Part shown: positions 4,832 through 11,989 of the stretch, in pieces
Position numbering within the stretch: the stretch's first letter is position 1
Layout of the letters: every line of letters begins with the position of its first letter
DNA from: an uncultured Clostridia bacterium
GTDB taxonomy: Bacteria > Bacillota > Clostridia > TANB77 > CAG-508
Length of the DNA: 11,989 nucleotides
NCBI GenBank assembly: GCA_947630155.1
Contig: CANRGM010000031.1
Location: 1 to 11,989, forward strand
Reading direction: 5' to 3'
The notes under the pieces: model-generated
The model's database searches: none
What the model was told of the DNA's origin: nothing
The model's input: the letters and a program-made list of their open reading frames with translations, nothing else
Translations under genes and position numbers: made by a program

Positions 4832-7507
4832 ATGGAGGATAGATTTGATAGAAGAGAGTTTGTGTATTATTTATTAGTTAGTATTCCTCTTGTAGCTATT
4901 ATGATTATATCAGTTATGTCATATATATTTATTCCAAAAATGTATCAAGTTGTGTTTGACAGTGATGGTGGAAGTGCTGTAGAGTCTGTTATGGTGGAGA
5001 AAGATGGTAAAATAAGCAAGCCAGAAGATCCAGTTAAAGAGGGAAATGTTTTTACTGGGTGGTATTATAATGATGAATTATATGATTTCGAAATGCCAGT
5101 TAAACAAGATATGGTCTTAAAGGCTCATTGGATTGTAAGTGTGAATACTGATGATTTATTAGAAATTGCAACAAAGAATATAAAGACAAATGAATATTAT
5201 GGAATGTCTTTCGAGAGAGATAAAAAAACATTGAATATTAAGGTATATGATATACATCAAAAGAATAGTGAGATTTCAGATGCTGGGTTAATAGAAAGTA
5301 TAGTAAAAATCCTTGAAAATGAATATGTTGATTCTGTAATTGTTGAAGATATTATTTTTGATAAAGAAGATATTAAAGGCAATACTACAAGTAAGGATTC
5401 ACCTATTTGGGATAAGTTTAAGAGATTATTAGAATCTATAGTTGATAATAAAATACCTTTTGAGGATATAACTTTAGGAGATTTAGTTGATGCTAAAAAA
5501 AGTTTGAATTTAACTATTACCTTAGATGAAGGAAGAGCTAGATCACATAATAATAATGTTAAAGAAAATTATATTATGGAATTTAAGTATGATCCATATG
5601 CTACTATTTCGCTTGATATACCAGATACAGAAATACAAGCATTGGAAAGTGATGTATGGAATTATACGTTAGAAGATACCTATACTATTGAAGGCGAGAA
5701 TGAAATTTATAAAGTACAGGGAAGTATTACTGAGCAAGATGAGGTTAGTGGTTTTAGTGGTGCTCAGAAAACAGGATATTATTTTGCATTTAGTGTTAGA
5801 CCAGCAGAAATAAAAGATGGACTTGAAATAAAAATTCCTAAAGGGAACAATGAATATAATACTTTTTATAAAAAAGATTTGGTGGATCACCAATTGACAG
5901 TATTATTTTCTATAAAAAAGGATGATTCTAGTGATAGATTTTTTGACATTATAGTTGACTTAGATGGTTCATCTGGAACTGTAGATAAGCCTAAAAATAT
6001 TAGGGTTGATTATTCTGAATTAGAGTTAATAGATGTTTATAATGTTACTTTTAAGTATCCAAATGAAGACAGAGTTGTTAAAGTTATTGATGGCTCTAAG
6101 GTTACAAGCCCTACAGATGAACCTAAAGAAAAATATCATGAGTTTAAATATTGGCAAAAAGGTAAGGAAAGATACAATTTCAATTTGCCAGTAACTCAGG
6201 ATATAGTGCTAATTCCACATTGGGGACTTGATCTTGATAAATTCATTGTTGATTCTGCAAGTAAATTTAATGTTAACGAAAAAATGCAAGGAAAAATTAA
6301 TGTTAGTAAAAGTAATCATATTATGACTTATAATGTTATGCAAGAAAAAATACCTTTAACAGATTTTGCGGAATCGAATTTTTCAGATGATATATATGAT
6401 GTATTGAAAAAAGGTGAAATTACAGAAATTGATTTGAAATATGATGATAATAATATGATAAAGCTTACATCAGAAGATGACAGGAATACTGTAGTTTCTA
6501 AGATAAGTGAATTATTAAAACAAATTGCTGGAACTGGTGATAATGCAACTTTTGATGACTTAATGAATTTAGATGATAATAATTTTGAGTTGATAATTGC
6601 AAAATATGCAGATAATATTGAGTTGATGAATATTAATTTATATGAAATGGATTTCGTTTCTGATTTTAGATTAGTTGATAATGAAAAAGAACTGAATAAA
6701 GCAGTAGCCAACAATAAAGTGAAAAAAGTAAAATTAGATGCGGATATTCCTATAAGTAATACTATTACAATTAATAGAAATGTGGAAATTGATGGAGCAG
6801 AGCATACTATAGATGCCAAAAATGAAGATAATAATCAATATGTAATTATTGCTAATCATGATGGAGTTATAATTCATAATATAAAATTGAGTAATGCAAA
6901 AGTATCAGCCATTTTGGTTGAAACAAGTGGAAATGTGACTTCAAAAAATTTAGATGTGTCAGGTAGTGGAGAAGCGGGTATTGAGGTACACGGTAAGTTC
7001 ACATATAAATTTGATTTAGATAGTGAAAAATTAAAATATAATGAGGAGCTGTATAAAAATCCTACTGTAAGAATTCCGAAACAATATAAATCAACAGCAG
7101 TTGTTGATATGAATAATTCTTATAGGGTAGATAATTATATAAAGGCAATAAGGAGAGATGATGATTTTGATGATAAGTTAACATATACAGGGGATATTCA
7201 TTATTATACTATTCAAAATAATTCAAGGTATTATGTTATTGCTTTTGAGGATGCTGATAGATATAAGACATATTTCAGGTTACGTTCTTATGGTGAAGAT
7301 ATTGTATTACCTAAGGGTGGAGAAAAGCAATATGGTGATGCTGTAGATATGAATATAGATGGTAGAAATTATATATTTGATGGTTGGTCAACTATAAGAG
7401 GATATAGGGGAACTAATTCTGGTGGTAAAGTTACTGATTTTTCTGATGTGACAAAAGGGAGAAACTATCAAGTGTTCTTTTATGCGATAAATTTACCATT
7501 GAATTGA
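4832..7507 (+). CDS. Membrane-anchored surface protein with InlB-type B-repeats and a beta-helix
   Basis: An 891-residue protein. A charged start is followed by one hydrophobic segment (about 11-35) with no obvious cleavage site, suggesting an uncleaved anchor with the rest outside the cell. Residues 39-100 form a clear InlB B-repeat (Listeria-Bacteroides type: VFDSDGG, GWYYN, HW). A second, less typical copy is at 403-464, and a degenerate third may sit near 799-886 (IFDGWS). After each of the first two comes a related alpha/beta block (about 105-240 and 467-608), so a repeat-plus-block unit appears duplicated. Residues 612-720 look like a right-handed beta-helix of the pectate-lyase-like type (VEIDGAEHTIDA, GVIIHNIKLSNA). 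There is no LPXTG or other C-terminal anchor. B-repeat proteins often serve adhesion, but no ligand or enzyme activity can be assigned. It lies between the exporter and asnB genes on the same strand, with inverted repeats on both sides. Confidence 0.88.
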   Translation: MEDRFDRREFVYYLLVSIPLVAIMIISVMSYIFIPKMYQVVFDSDGGSAVESVMVEKDGKISKPEDPVKEGNVFTGWYYNDELYDFEMPVKQDMVLKAHWIVSVNTDDLLEIATKNIKTNEYYGMSFERDKKTLNIKVYDIHQKNSEISDAGLIESIVKILENEYVDSVIVEDIIFDKEDIKGNTTSKDSPIWDKFKRLLESIVDNKIPFEDITLGDLVDAKKSLNLTITLDEGRARSHNNNVKENYIMEFKYDPYATISLDIPDTEIQALESDVWNYTLEDTYTIEGENEIYKVQGSITEQDEVSGFSGAQKTGYYFAFSVRPAEIKDGLEIKIPKGNNEYNTFYKKDLVDHQLTVLFSIKKDDSSDRFFDIIVDLDGSSGTVDKPKNIRVDYSELELIDVYNVTFKYPNEDRVVKVIDGSKVTSPTDEPKEKYHEFKYWQKGKERYNFNLPVTQDIVLIPHWGLDLDKFIVDSASKFNVNEKMQGKINVSKSNHIMTYNVMQEKIPLTDFAESNFSDDIYDVLKKGEITEIDLKYDDNNMIKLTSEDDRNTVVSKISELLKQIAGTGDNATFDDLMNLDDNNFELIIAKYADNIELMNINLYEMDFVSDFRLVDNEKELNKAVANNKVKKVKLDADIPISNTITINRNVEIDGAEHTIDAKNEDNNQYVIIANHDGVIIHNIKLSNAKVSAILVETSGNVTSKNLDVSGSGEAGIEVHGKFTYKFDLDSEKLKYNEELYKNPTVRIPKQYKSTAVVDMNNSYRVDNYIKAIRRDDDFDDKLTYTGDIHYYTIQNNSRYYVIAFEDADRYKTYFRLRSYGEDIVLPKGGEKQYGDAVDMNIDGRNYIFDGWSTIRGYRGTNSGGKVTDFSDVTKGRNYQVFFYAINLPLN

Positions 7508-7513
7508 TACTCA

Positions 7514-7591
7514 GGTGCCTGCAATTAGCAAGTTAATATAAGAATTATGTAAAAGTAGGAAGTATATTAACTTGCTAATTGCATGGGCACC
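7514..7591 (+). repeat. Intergenic inverted repeat H2 (20 + 6 bp stem), possible terminator
   Basis: TGCAATTAGCAAGTTAATAT (7520-7539) is perfectly complementary to 7564-7583. After a 2-base bulge, GGTGCC (7514-7519) pairs with GGCACC (7586-7591). The loop is 24 bases. It starts 7 bases after the surface-protein stop and is followed 12 bases later by seven T (7604-7610). It may end transcription of that gene. A small alternative hairpin, CACC (7588-7591) with GGTG (7598-7601) just before the T run, would compete with the outer stem. Confidence 0.75.
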
Positions 7592-7631
7592 CGAATTGGT
7601 GACTTTTTTTAATGTGATGAAAAAATTTTTT

Positions 7632-7673
7632 TGTAAAATGTGGTAAATAATGTAAAAGTGTGGTAAACTTACC
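7632..7673. promoter_or_regulatory. Direct and inverted repeats upstream of asnB, candidate control region
   Basis: TGTAAAATGTGGTAAA (7632-7647) is repeated as TGTAAAAGTGTGGTAAA (7651-7667), 19 bases apart. The second copy runs into the inverted repeat GGTAA-AC-TTACC (7662-7673). A TATAAA (7678-7683) could be a -10 box, but I find no good -35 at the right distance, as would fit an activator-dependent promoter. No T-box motif (GGGTGGNACCGCG) is present, although T-boxes often control asparagine genes in Firmicutes. Confidence 0.4.
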
Positions 7674-7707
7674 TTGATATAAAATTCGAACAAAGGAGAG
7701 TACCAAT

Positions 7708-9537
7708 ATGTGTGGTTTTTGTGGATTTACAGGTAAAGTAGAAGATAAAGAACAAGTAATAGAATGCATGATGGAAAAAATAATATATAGAGGGCCTGAT
7801 AGTAAAGGAACTCATGTTGATGAAGATATTGCATTAGGTTTTAGAAGATTATCAATTATAGATTTAGAGGAAGGTTCTCAACCAATATATAATGAAGATG
7901 AAACTAAAGTAATTGTGTTTAATGGTGAAATATATAATTATAAAGATATTCGTGAAGATTTAATTAATAAAGGGCATGTATTTAAAACTAAAACAGATAC
8001 TGAAGTTATTTTGCATGGGTATGAAGAATATGGTGCAGAGATTTTAAATAAATTTCGTGGAATGTTTGGAATAGCTATTTGGGATTTGGTTAATAAAGAA
8101 TTATTTATAGCAAGAGATTTTTTTGGAATTAAACCAATGTATTATACTCAAGTTGGAGATGATTTGATTTTTGGTTCAGAAATTAAATCAATTCTAACAC
8201 ATCCTAATGTAAAAAAAGAGCTTAATATAAATGCATTACAAAATTATTTATCCTTCCAATATGGAGTTCCAAATGAGACTTTTTTCAAGGATATTTATTG
8301 TTTGCAACCAGGTCACTATCTAAAATTTAAAGATGGAAAATTAGAAATTACAAGATATTGGAAACCAGAGTTTAAGATAGATGATTCATGGGATTATGAT
8401 AAATTAGTTGAAGAAATAGATAAGACTTTTAAAGATTCAGTTGAGGCTCATAAAATAAGTGATGTTGAGGTAGGATGCTTTTTATCAAGTGGTGTTGATT
8501 CAAGTTATGTTGCAACTCAATTTAAAGGTCAGAAAAGTTTTACTGTTGGATTTAATTACAACAAATATAATGAAATAGATTATGCAAAAGAACTTGCAGA
8601 GGAAATTGGACAAGACCATTATTTTAAACAAATAGAAGATGATGAATTTTGGAATATTGTGCCTAAGGTTCAATATTATATGGATCAACCACATGCTGAC
8701 CCTTCTTGTGTGGCTTTATATTATGTGTGTAAGATTGCAAGTGAACATGTAAAAGTTGTTCTATCAGGGGAAGGTGCAGATGAATTATTTGGAGGATATA
8801 GAATTTATCATGAGCCTTATAGCTTGAGATATAGTAAATTTTTGCCTAGATTTGTATGGAAGGGAATTGCCGGAATTTTGAATGCAATACCTAAAAATTT
8901 CCCAGGTAAAAGCTATGCCAATAGAGCTAGTAAGACTTTAGAAGAAAGATTTATTGGAAATGCAAATTTATTTTCTGATAAGGAAAAGCGTAAAATATTG
9001 AAAAATACGGAAGGAATGTTAAAACCAGAAGAAATAACAAAACCTTTTTATGATGATACAAAGGGTCTTGATGATGTTACAAGAATGCAGTATATAGATA
9101 TTAATTTATGGATGATAGGGGATATTTTGTTAAAAGCTGATAGAATGAGTATGGCTAATTCACTTGAATTAAGAGTACCTTTCTTAGATAAAGAGGTATG
9201 GAATTTAGCAAGAACAATTCCTTCTAAATTTAAAGTTACAAAAGATGGACAAACTAAGGTTGCAATGAGAAAAGCAGCTTTAAAGAATATGCCGGAAAAA
9301 GTTGCATCAAGAAAAAAATTAGGTTTCCCTGTTCCAACAAGAGAGTGGTTAAAACAAGAAAAATATTATAATATTGTAAAAAAAGAGTTTGAGTCTGAAA
9401 CAGCTAAAAAATATTTTGTTACAGAGGAAATTGTTAAGTTACTAGATGAGCATATAAAATTGAAGAAGGATAATAGTAGGAAGATTTGGACTATTTATGT
9501 ATTTTTGATTTGGTATAAACAATTTTTTGAGAAATAA
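7708..9537 (+). CDS. asnB: Asparagine synthetase (glutamine-hydrolysing), first of two paralogues
   Basis: A 609-residue AsnB-type enzyme that would transfer ammonia from glutamine to an ATP-activated carboxylate, classically aspartate, in the cytoplasm. The N-terminal class II glutaminase begins MCGF with nucleophile Cys2. It keeps RRLSIIDL (46-53), FNGEIYNY (71-78) and the Asp97 region that bind glutamine. The C-terminal synthetase domain has the pyrophosphate loop LSSGVDSS (259-266) and SGEGADELFGGY (353-364). The length is in the normal range, and no catalytic residue looks lost. The start is certain because Cys must follow Met1; AAAGGAGAG lies 7 bases upstream. The second copy follows after a 27-base gap, so the two form an operon, probably by tandem duplication. 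Relatives that amidate peptidoglycan or sugar precursors have the same motifs, so a cell-envelope substrate is possible. Confidence 0.93.
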   Translation: MCGFCGFTGKVEDKEQVIECMMEKIIYRGPDSKGTHVDEDIALGFRRLSIIDLEEGSQPIYNEDETKVIVFNGEIYNYKDIREDLINKGHVFKTKTDTEVILHGYEEYGAEILNKFRGMFGIAIWDLVNKELFIARDFFGIKPMYYTQVGDDLIFGSEIKSILTHPNVKKELNINALQNYLSFQYGVPNETFFKDIYCLQPGHYLKFKDGKLEITRYWKPEFKIDDSWDYDKLVEEIDKTFKDSVEAHKISDVEVGCFLSSGVDSSYVATQFKGQKSFTVGFNYNKYNEIDYAKELAEEIGQDHYFKQIEDDEFWNIVPKVQYYMDQPHADPSCVALYYVCKIASEHVKVVLSGEGADELFGGYRIYHEPYSLRYSKFLPRFVWKGIAGILNAIPKNFPGKSYANRASKTLEERFIGNANLFSDKEKRKILKNTEGMLKPEEITKPFYDDTKGLDDVTRMQYIDINLWMIGDILLKADRMSMANSLELRVPFLDKEVWNLARTIPSKFKVTKDGQTKVAMRKAALKNMPEKVASRKKLGFPVPTREWLKQEKYYNIVKKEFESETAKKYFVTEEIVKLLDEHIKLKKDNSRKIWTIYVFLIWYKQFFEK

Positions 9538-9564
9538 TATTGATGAAAGGAGTATAAGCAGGAA

Positions 9565-11418
9565 ATGTGTGGTTTTGTAGGTTTTGTGGATAAGTTAAGC
9601 AAAGATGAAAAACAAAAAAGCATAAAACTAATGGCAGATAGAATAATTCATAGAGGTCCTGATGAAGAAGGGTATTATGTTGATGAAGATATTGCTTTAG
9701 GACATAGAAGATTATCAATTATAGATTTATCAAGTGGTAAGCAACCAATGTTTAATGAGAATGGAAGTGTTGTTGTAGTCTTCAATGGAGAAATTTATAA
9801 TTATCAAGATATAAAAAAAGATTTAGAAGAAAAAGGTCATACATTTAAAACAAATTCAGATACTGAAGTTTTAGTTCATGGATATGAAGAATATAAGGAA
9901 GAATTATTTAATAAACTAAGAGGTATGTTTGCATTTGTAATATATGATATAAAGAATAAGGAGCTAATAGGAGTTAGGGATTATTTTGGAATTAAGCCTT
10001 TTTATTATTATGATGATGGTAAAACTTTCATTTTTGGCTCAGAGATAAAAAGCTTTTTAGATCATCCAAATTTTGTTAAGGAGGTTAATAAGCAAGCATT
10101 AAAACCATATTTGACTTTTCAATATTCTGTATTAGATGAAACTTTTTTCAAAAATACATATAGATTAAAACCTGGAAATTATATTAAATTTAAAGATGGA
10201 AAATTAGAAATAAAACAATATTTTAAAGCAGAATATATGAAGCAAGATGATAGTTATGAAAATTATAAAAAACAAGTAAGAGAATCATTAGAAGAGTCTG
10301 TGAAATGTCATCAAATAAGTGATGTTGAAGTTGGTTCTTATTTATCTGGTGGTGTAGATTCATCATATATAGTAAGTATGGCAAAGCCTGATAAGACCTT
10401 TACTGTAGGGTTTGATAAGACAGGGTTTGATGAATCTGTTTTTGCTAAAGATTTATCAAAAATATTTAATACTAACAATTATAATAGAGTATTAACAGGT
10501 GATGATTTCTTTAATGCTTTACCAGTTGTACAGTATCATACAGATGAGCCACATGCTAATTTGTCAACTGTTCCTTTATATTTTTTATCAAAATTGGCAA
10601 GAGAAAAGGTTAAAGTTGTACTTTCTGGTGAAGGCGCAGATGAGATGTATGGAGGATATAATGAATTAAATGTAAGTAAATGGATTAAGGCATATTGTAA
10701 ACTTCCATTATCTTTTAGAAAGGCTTTAGCAAATAAGGTTAGAAATAAAAAGAAATTTAAAGGTAAAAGAATTATTTGTCAATATGATAGACCATTATCT
10801 GAAAGATTTATTGGTAATGCTTTTATTATGGATGATAATGAAACTGAGAATATTTTATGTGATGAATTAAAAGGTAATGGTGTAAAATATGTGGATATCA
10901 TCAAGCCATATTATGAAGATGTGAAAAATGAGGATGAGATTACTCAAATGATGTATATTAATATGCATTTTTGGCTTGCAAAAGATATGCTTTTAAAGGC
11001 TGATAAAATGAGTATGGCAAATTCTGTTGAGTTAAGAGTTCCATTTTTGGATAAAGAAGTATGGAATGTTGCTAGAAGGATTCCTAGTAAGTATTTGATA
11101 AAAGATGGTGAAACTAAGAAGGTATTTAGAGATGTTGCAGTTGATGTAATTCCAGAAGAGTGGGCAAAGAGAAGAAAACTTGGTTTTCCTGTACCTTTCT
11201 TTATGTGGATTAAGGAAGAGAAATATTTTAATAAAGTAAAGGATTTGTTTATGCAGGATTGGGTTAGTGAGTTTTTTGATAAGGATAAGATTAATAAGAT
11301 GCTTGATGACCATTATGCTGGGGTGGAGAATCATGGTAGAAAGTTGTATAATATTTATGTTTTTTTGGTTTGGTATAAGGTTTATTTTGTGGATGAGGCT
11401 AAGGAATTGAGTTTATAG
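9565..11418 (+). CDS. asnB: Asparagine synthetase (glutamine-hydrolysing), second paralogue
   Basis: A 617-residue AsnB-type enzyme, homologous to the upstream copy over its whole length. Domain order is the same: glutaminase with Cys2 (MCGF), RRLSIIDL (48-55) and FNGEIYNY (73-80), then synthetase with the classical pyrophosphate loop LSGGVDSS (260-267) and SGEGADEMYGGY (354-365). The C-terminal end is longer and more acidic. The best AAAGGAG (9546-9552) is 12 bases from the ATG, somewhat far; a weaker AGCAGGAA lies directly next to it. The required Cys2 fixes the start despite this. Marked divergence from the neighbour, especially around residues 370-450, points to an old duplication or to separate roles, for example asparagine supply versus amidation of an envelope component. 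This cannot be settled from motifs. Codons in the last 60 positions shift to AAG and TTG. Confidence 0.92.
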   Translation: MCGFVGFVDKLSKDEKQKSIKLMADRIIHRGPDEEGYYVDEDIALGHRRLSIIDLSSGKQPMFNENGSVVVVFNGEIYNYQDIKKDLEEKGHTFKTNSDTEVLVHGYEEYKEELFNKLRGMFAFVIYDIKNKELIGVRDYFGIKPFYYYDDGKTFIFGSEIKSFLDHPNFVKEVNKQALKPYLTFQYSVLDETFFKNTYRLKPGNYIKFKDGKLEIKQYFKAEYMKQDDSYENYKKQVRESLEESVKCHQISDVEVGSYLSGGVDSSYIVSMAKPDKTFTVGFDKTGFDESVFAKDLSKIFNTNNYNRVLTGDDFFNALPVVQYHTDEPHANLSTVPLYFLSKLAREKVKVVLSGEGADEMYGGYNELNVSKWIKAYCKLPLSFRKALANKVRNKKKFKGKRIICQYDRPLSERFIGNAFIMDDNETENILCDELKGNGVKYVDIIKPYYEDVKNEDEITQMMYINMHFWLAKDMLLKADKMSMANSVELRVPFLDKEVWNVARRIPSKYLIKDGETKKVFRDVAVDVIPEEWAKRRKLGFPVPFFMWIKEEKYFNKVKDLFMQDWVSEFFDKDKINKMLDDHYAGVENHGRKLYNIYVFLVWYKVYFVDEAKELSL

Positions 11419-11427
11419 ATATGGGCA

Positions 11428-11454
11428 GGGTTTTTGTCTGAAAGACAAAAACCC
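11428..11454 (+). terminator. Terminator-like hairpin after the asnB pair
   Basis: GGGTTTTTGTCT (11428-11439) pairs perfectly with AGACAAAAACCC (11443-11454) around a GAA loop, 9 bases after the stop codon. The tail (TATCTTTGTG) is only moderately T-rich, so termination may be incomplete and read into the large inverted repeat that follows. Confidence 0.7.
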
Positions 11455-11480
11455 TATCTTTGTGTATTTGCTTTTGCAGG

Positions 11481-11741
11481 GGGCCGTCTAAAAAATTAAT
11501 CTGGGTATGGTGATGGATATATATTGTTTTGAAAATGCTTCCCAACAGCGCACAGAGAGTAATAATTTCTGAGTGCGAGAGTCGTTTATGTGTGTATTGT
11601 GAGTTAGAATGTGGGCGTTTTGGGGTTAGTGTTGTGGGTGGGAAATTATAACTCTCTGTAGCTAGTCGGTCCCCACTTAAGCCGCATTTTCAAAACAATA
11701 TATATCCATCACCATACCCAGATTAATTTTTTGGACTACTC
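11481..11741 (+). repeat. Large nested inverted repeat H3 (49-bp perfect outer stem), MITE-like
   Basis: The arms 11490-11538 and 11684-11732 are perfectly complementary over 49 bases. Pairing continues outward with mismatches and G-U pairs to about 11481 and 11741. Inside, ACAGAGAGTAATAATTT (11552-11568) pairs with 11643-11659 with one mismatch, enclosing a GT-rich loop. The left border GCTTTTGCAGGGGGCCGTC matches the lone site at 2839. There is no open reading frame inside. It could be a small non-autonomous transposon-like element or a long structured RNA. It fills most of the gap between asnB and mutS2; the rest of 11419-11812 shows no gene. Confidence 0.8.
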
Positions 11742-11812
11742 TATAAGTCTTTTGTATGTTGGTGTATTTTGGGGTGGATATTTTTCATATTACTAATTCT
11801 ATGGCAAACATC

Positions 11813-11989
11813 TTATTTTTTAAACTCTACAACTGTAACTCCCATTTCGCCTTCGCCAAAAGTTCCTAATCTAAAGGATTGTACATGTGGATGATTTTTT
11901 AGGAAAGCATGAATTCCTTTACGTAGTTTTCCTGTTCCTTTACCATGTACGATTCTGGCTGTTGTTAGGTGTGCTAAATAGCAATCATC
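11813..11989 (-). CDS. mutS2: Endonuclease MutS2, C-terminal Smr domain (start outside the window)
   Basis: The minus strand reads 58 codons to a TAA at 11813-11815. They include ARIVHGKGTGKLRKGIHAFL and then HPHVQSFRLGTFGEGEMG, ending in VTVVEF. This is the end of the Smr nuclease domain as found at the C terminus of MutS2: the HGKGTG loop and the GEGxxGVTVVE finish are hallmarks. MutS2 is a MutS-like ATPase without mismatch repair function; in Firmicutes it is known for limiting recombination and acting on stalled ribosomes. The Smr domain gives nuclease activity. Only the last part is visible, so other Smr-domain proteins are not formally excluded. It converges on the asnB operon and marks the right edge of the accessory stretch. 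Confidence 0.88.
   Translation of the reverse strand, partial: DDCYLAHLTTARIVHGKGTGKLRKGIHAFLKNHPHVQSFRLGTFGEGEMGVTVVEFKK

Noticed and set aside
7632..7667. CRISPR-like repeat
   Set aside because: Only two imperfect 16-17-base copies with a 3-base gap, and no cas genes.
7508..7707. T-box riboswitch before asnB
   Set aside because: The GGGTGGNACCGCG antiterminator motif and specifier-stem layout are absent.
4690..11741. Integron attC-like sites, because hairpins separate the genes
   Set aside because: No conserved GTTRRRY / RYYYAAC core pairs and no integrase gene in the window.

Overview
The window looks like the chromosome of an AT-rich Gram-positive bacterium, most likely an uncultured or poorly studied clostridial Firmicute. 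Sampled coding lines are about 28% GC. The left edge carries the end of a SpoVG-type gene and the right edge the end of a MutS2-type gene. Ribosome binding sites are strong (GGAGG-like), one gene starts at TTG, and TGG encodes Trp normally. Between these two conserved edge genes lies an accessory stretch of about 11 kb. I cannot name the species.

Layout from left to right: the 3' end of spoVG with its terminator (1-156). A 109-codon orphan gene on the minus strand, richer in GC than everything else (217-546). A divergent promoter region (about 571-690). A short 5S-rRNA-like RNA carrying only the beta arm (693-750), followed by a long AT-rich leader. Two ABC exporter half-transporter genes (1084-2832, 2889-4631). 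A membrane-anchored surface protein with InlB-type B-repeats and a beta-helix (4832-7507). Two tandem asparagine synthetase paralogues (7708-9537, 9565-11418). A 12-bp terminator-like hairpin, then a 260-bp nested inverted repeat. Finally the 3' end of mutS2 on the minus strand (11813-11989).

How the genes may work together: the two ABC proteins form a textbook heterodimer. One has a degenerate Walker B/H-loop and the other a degenerate signature motif, so one ATP site should be active and the other impaired. The surface protein is an extracellular adhesin-like or carbohydrate-binding candidate of unknown function. The two AsnB proteins keep the N-terminal Cys and the ATP-pyrophosphatase motifs, so both should be active glutamine-dependent amidotransferases. 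They could make asparagine or amidate a cell-envelope substrate. Exporter, surface protein and amidotransferases lie side by side on one strand, which is compatible with an envelope-related module, but this link is only inference from position.

The most unusual features are not protein-coding. (1) An isolated 5S rRNA beta-arm sits right behind a near-perfect promoter. (2) Long perfect inverted repeats lie in three intergenic gaps; the stems are unrelated in sequence, but two or three copies and one lone half-site share a left-hand flank (CTTTTGCAGGGGGCCGTC-like). (3) Codon use shifts sharply from A-rich to G/T-rich inside genes near some of these gaps.
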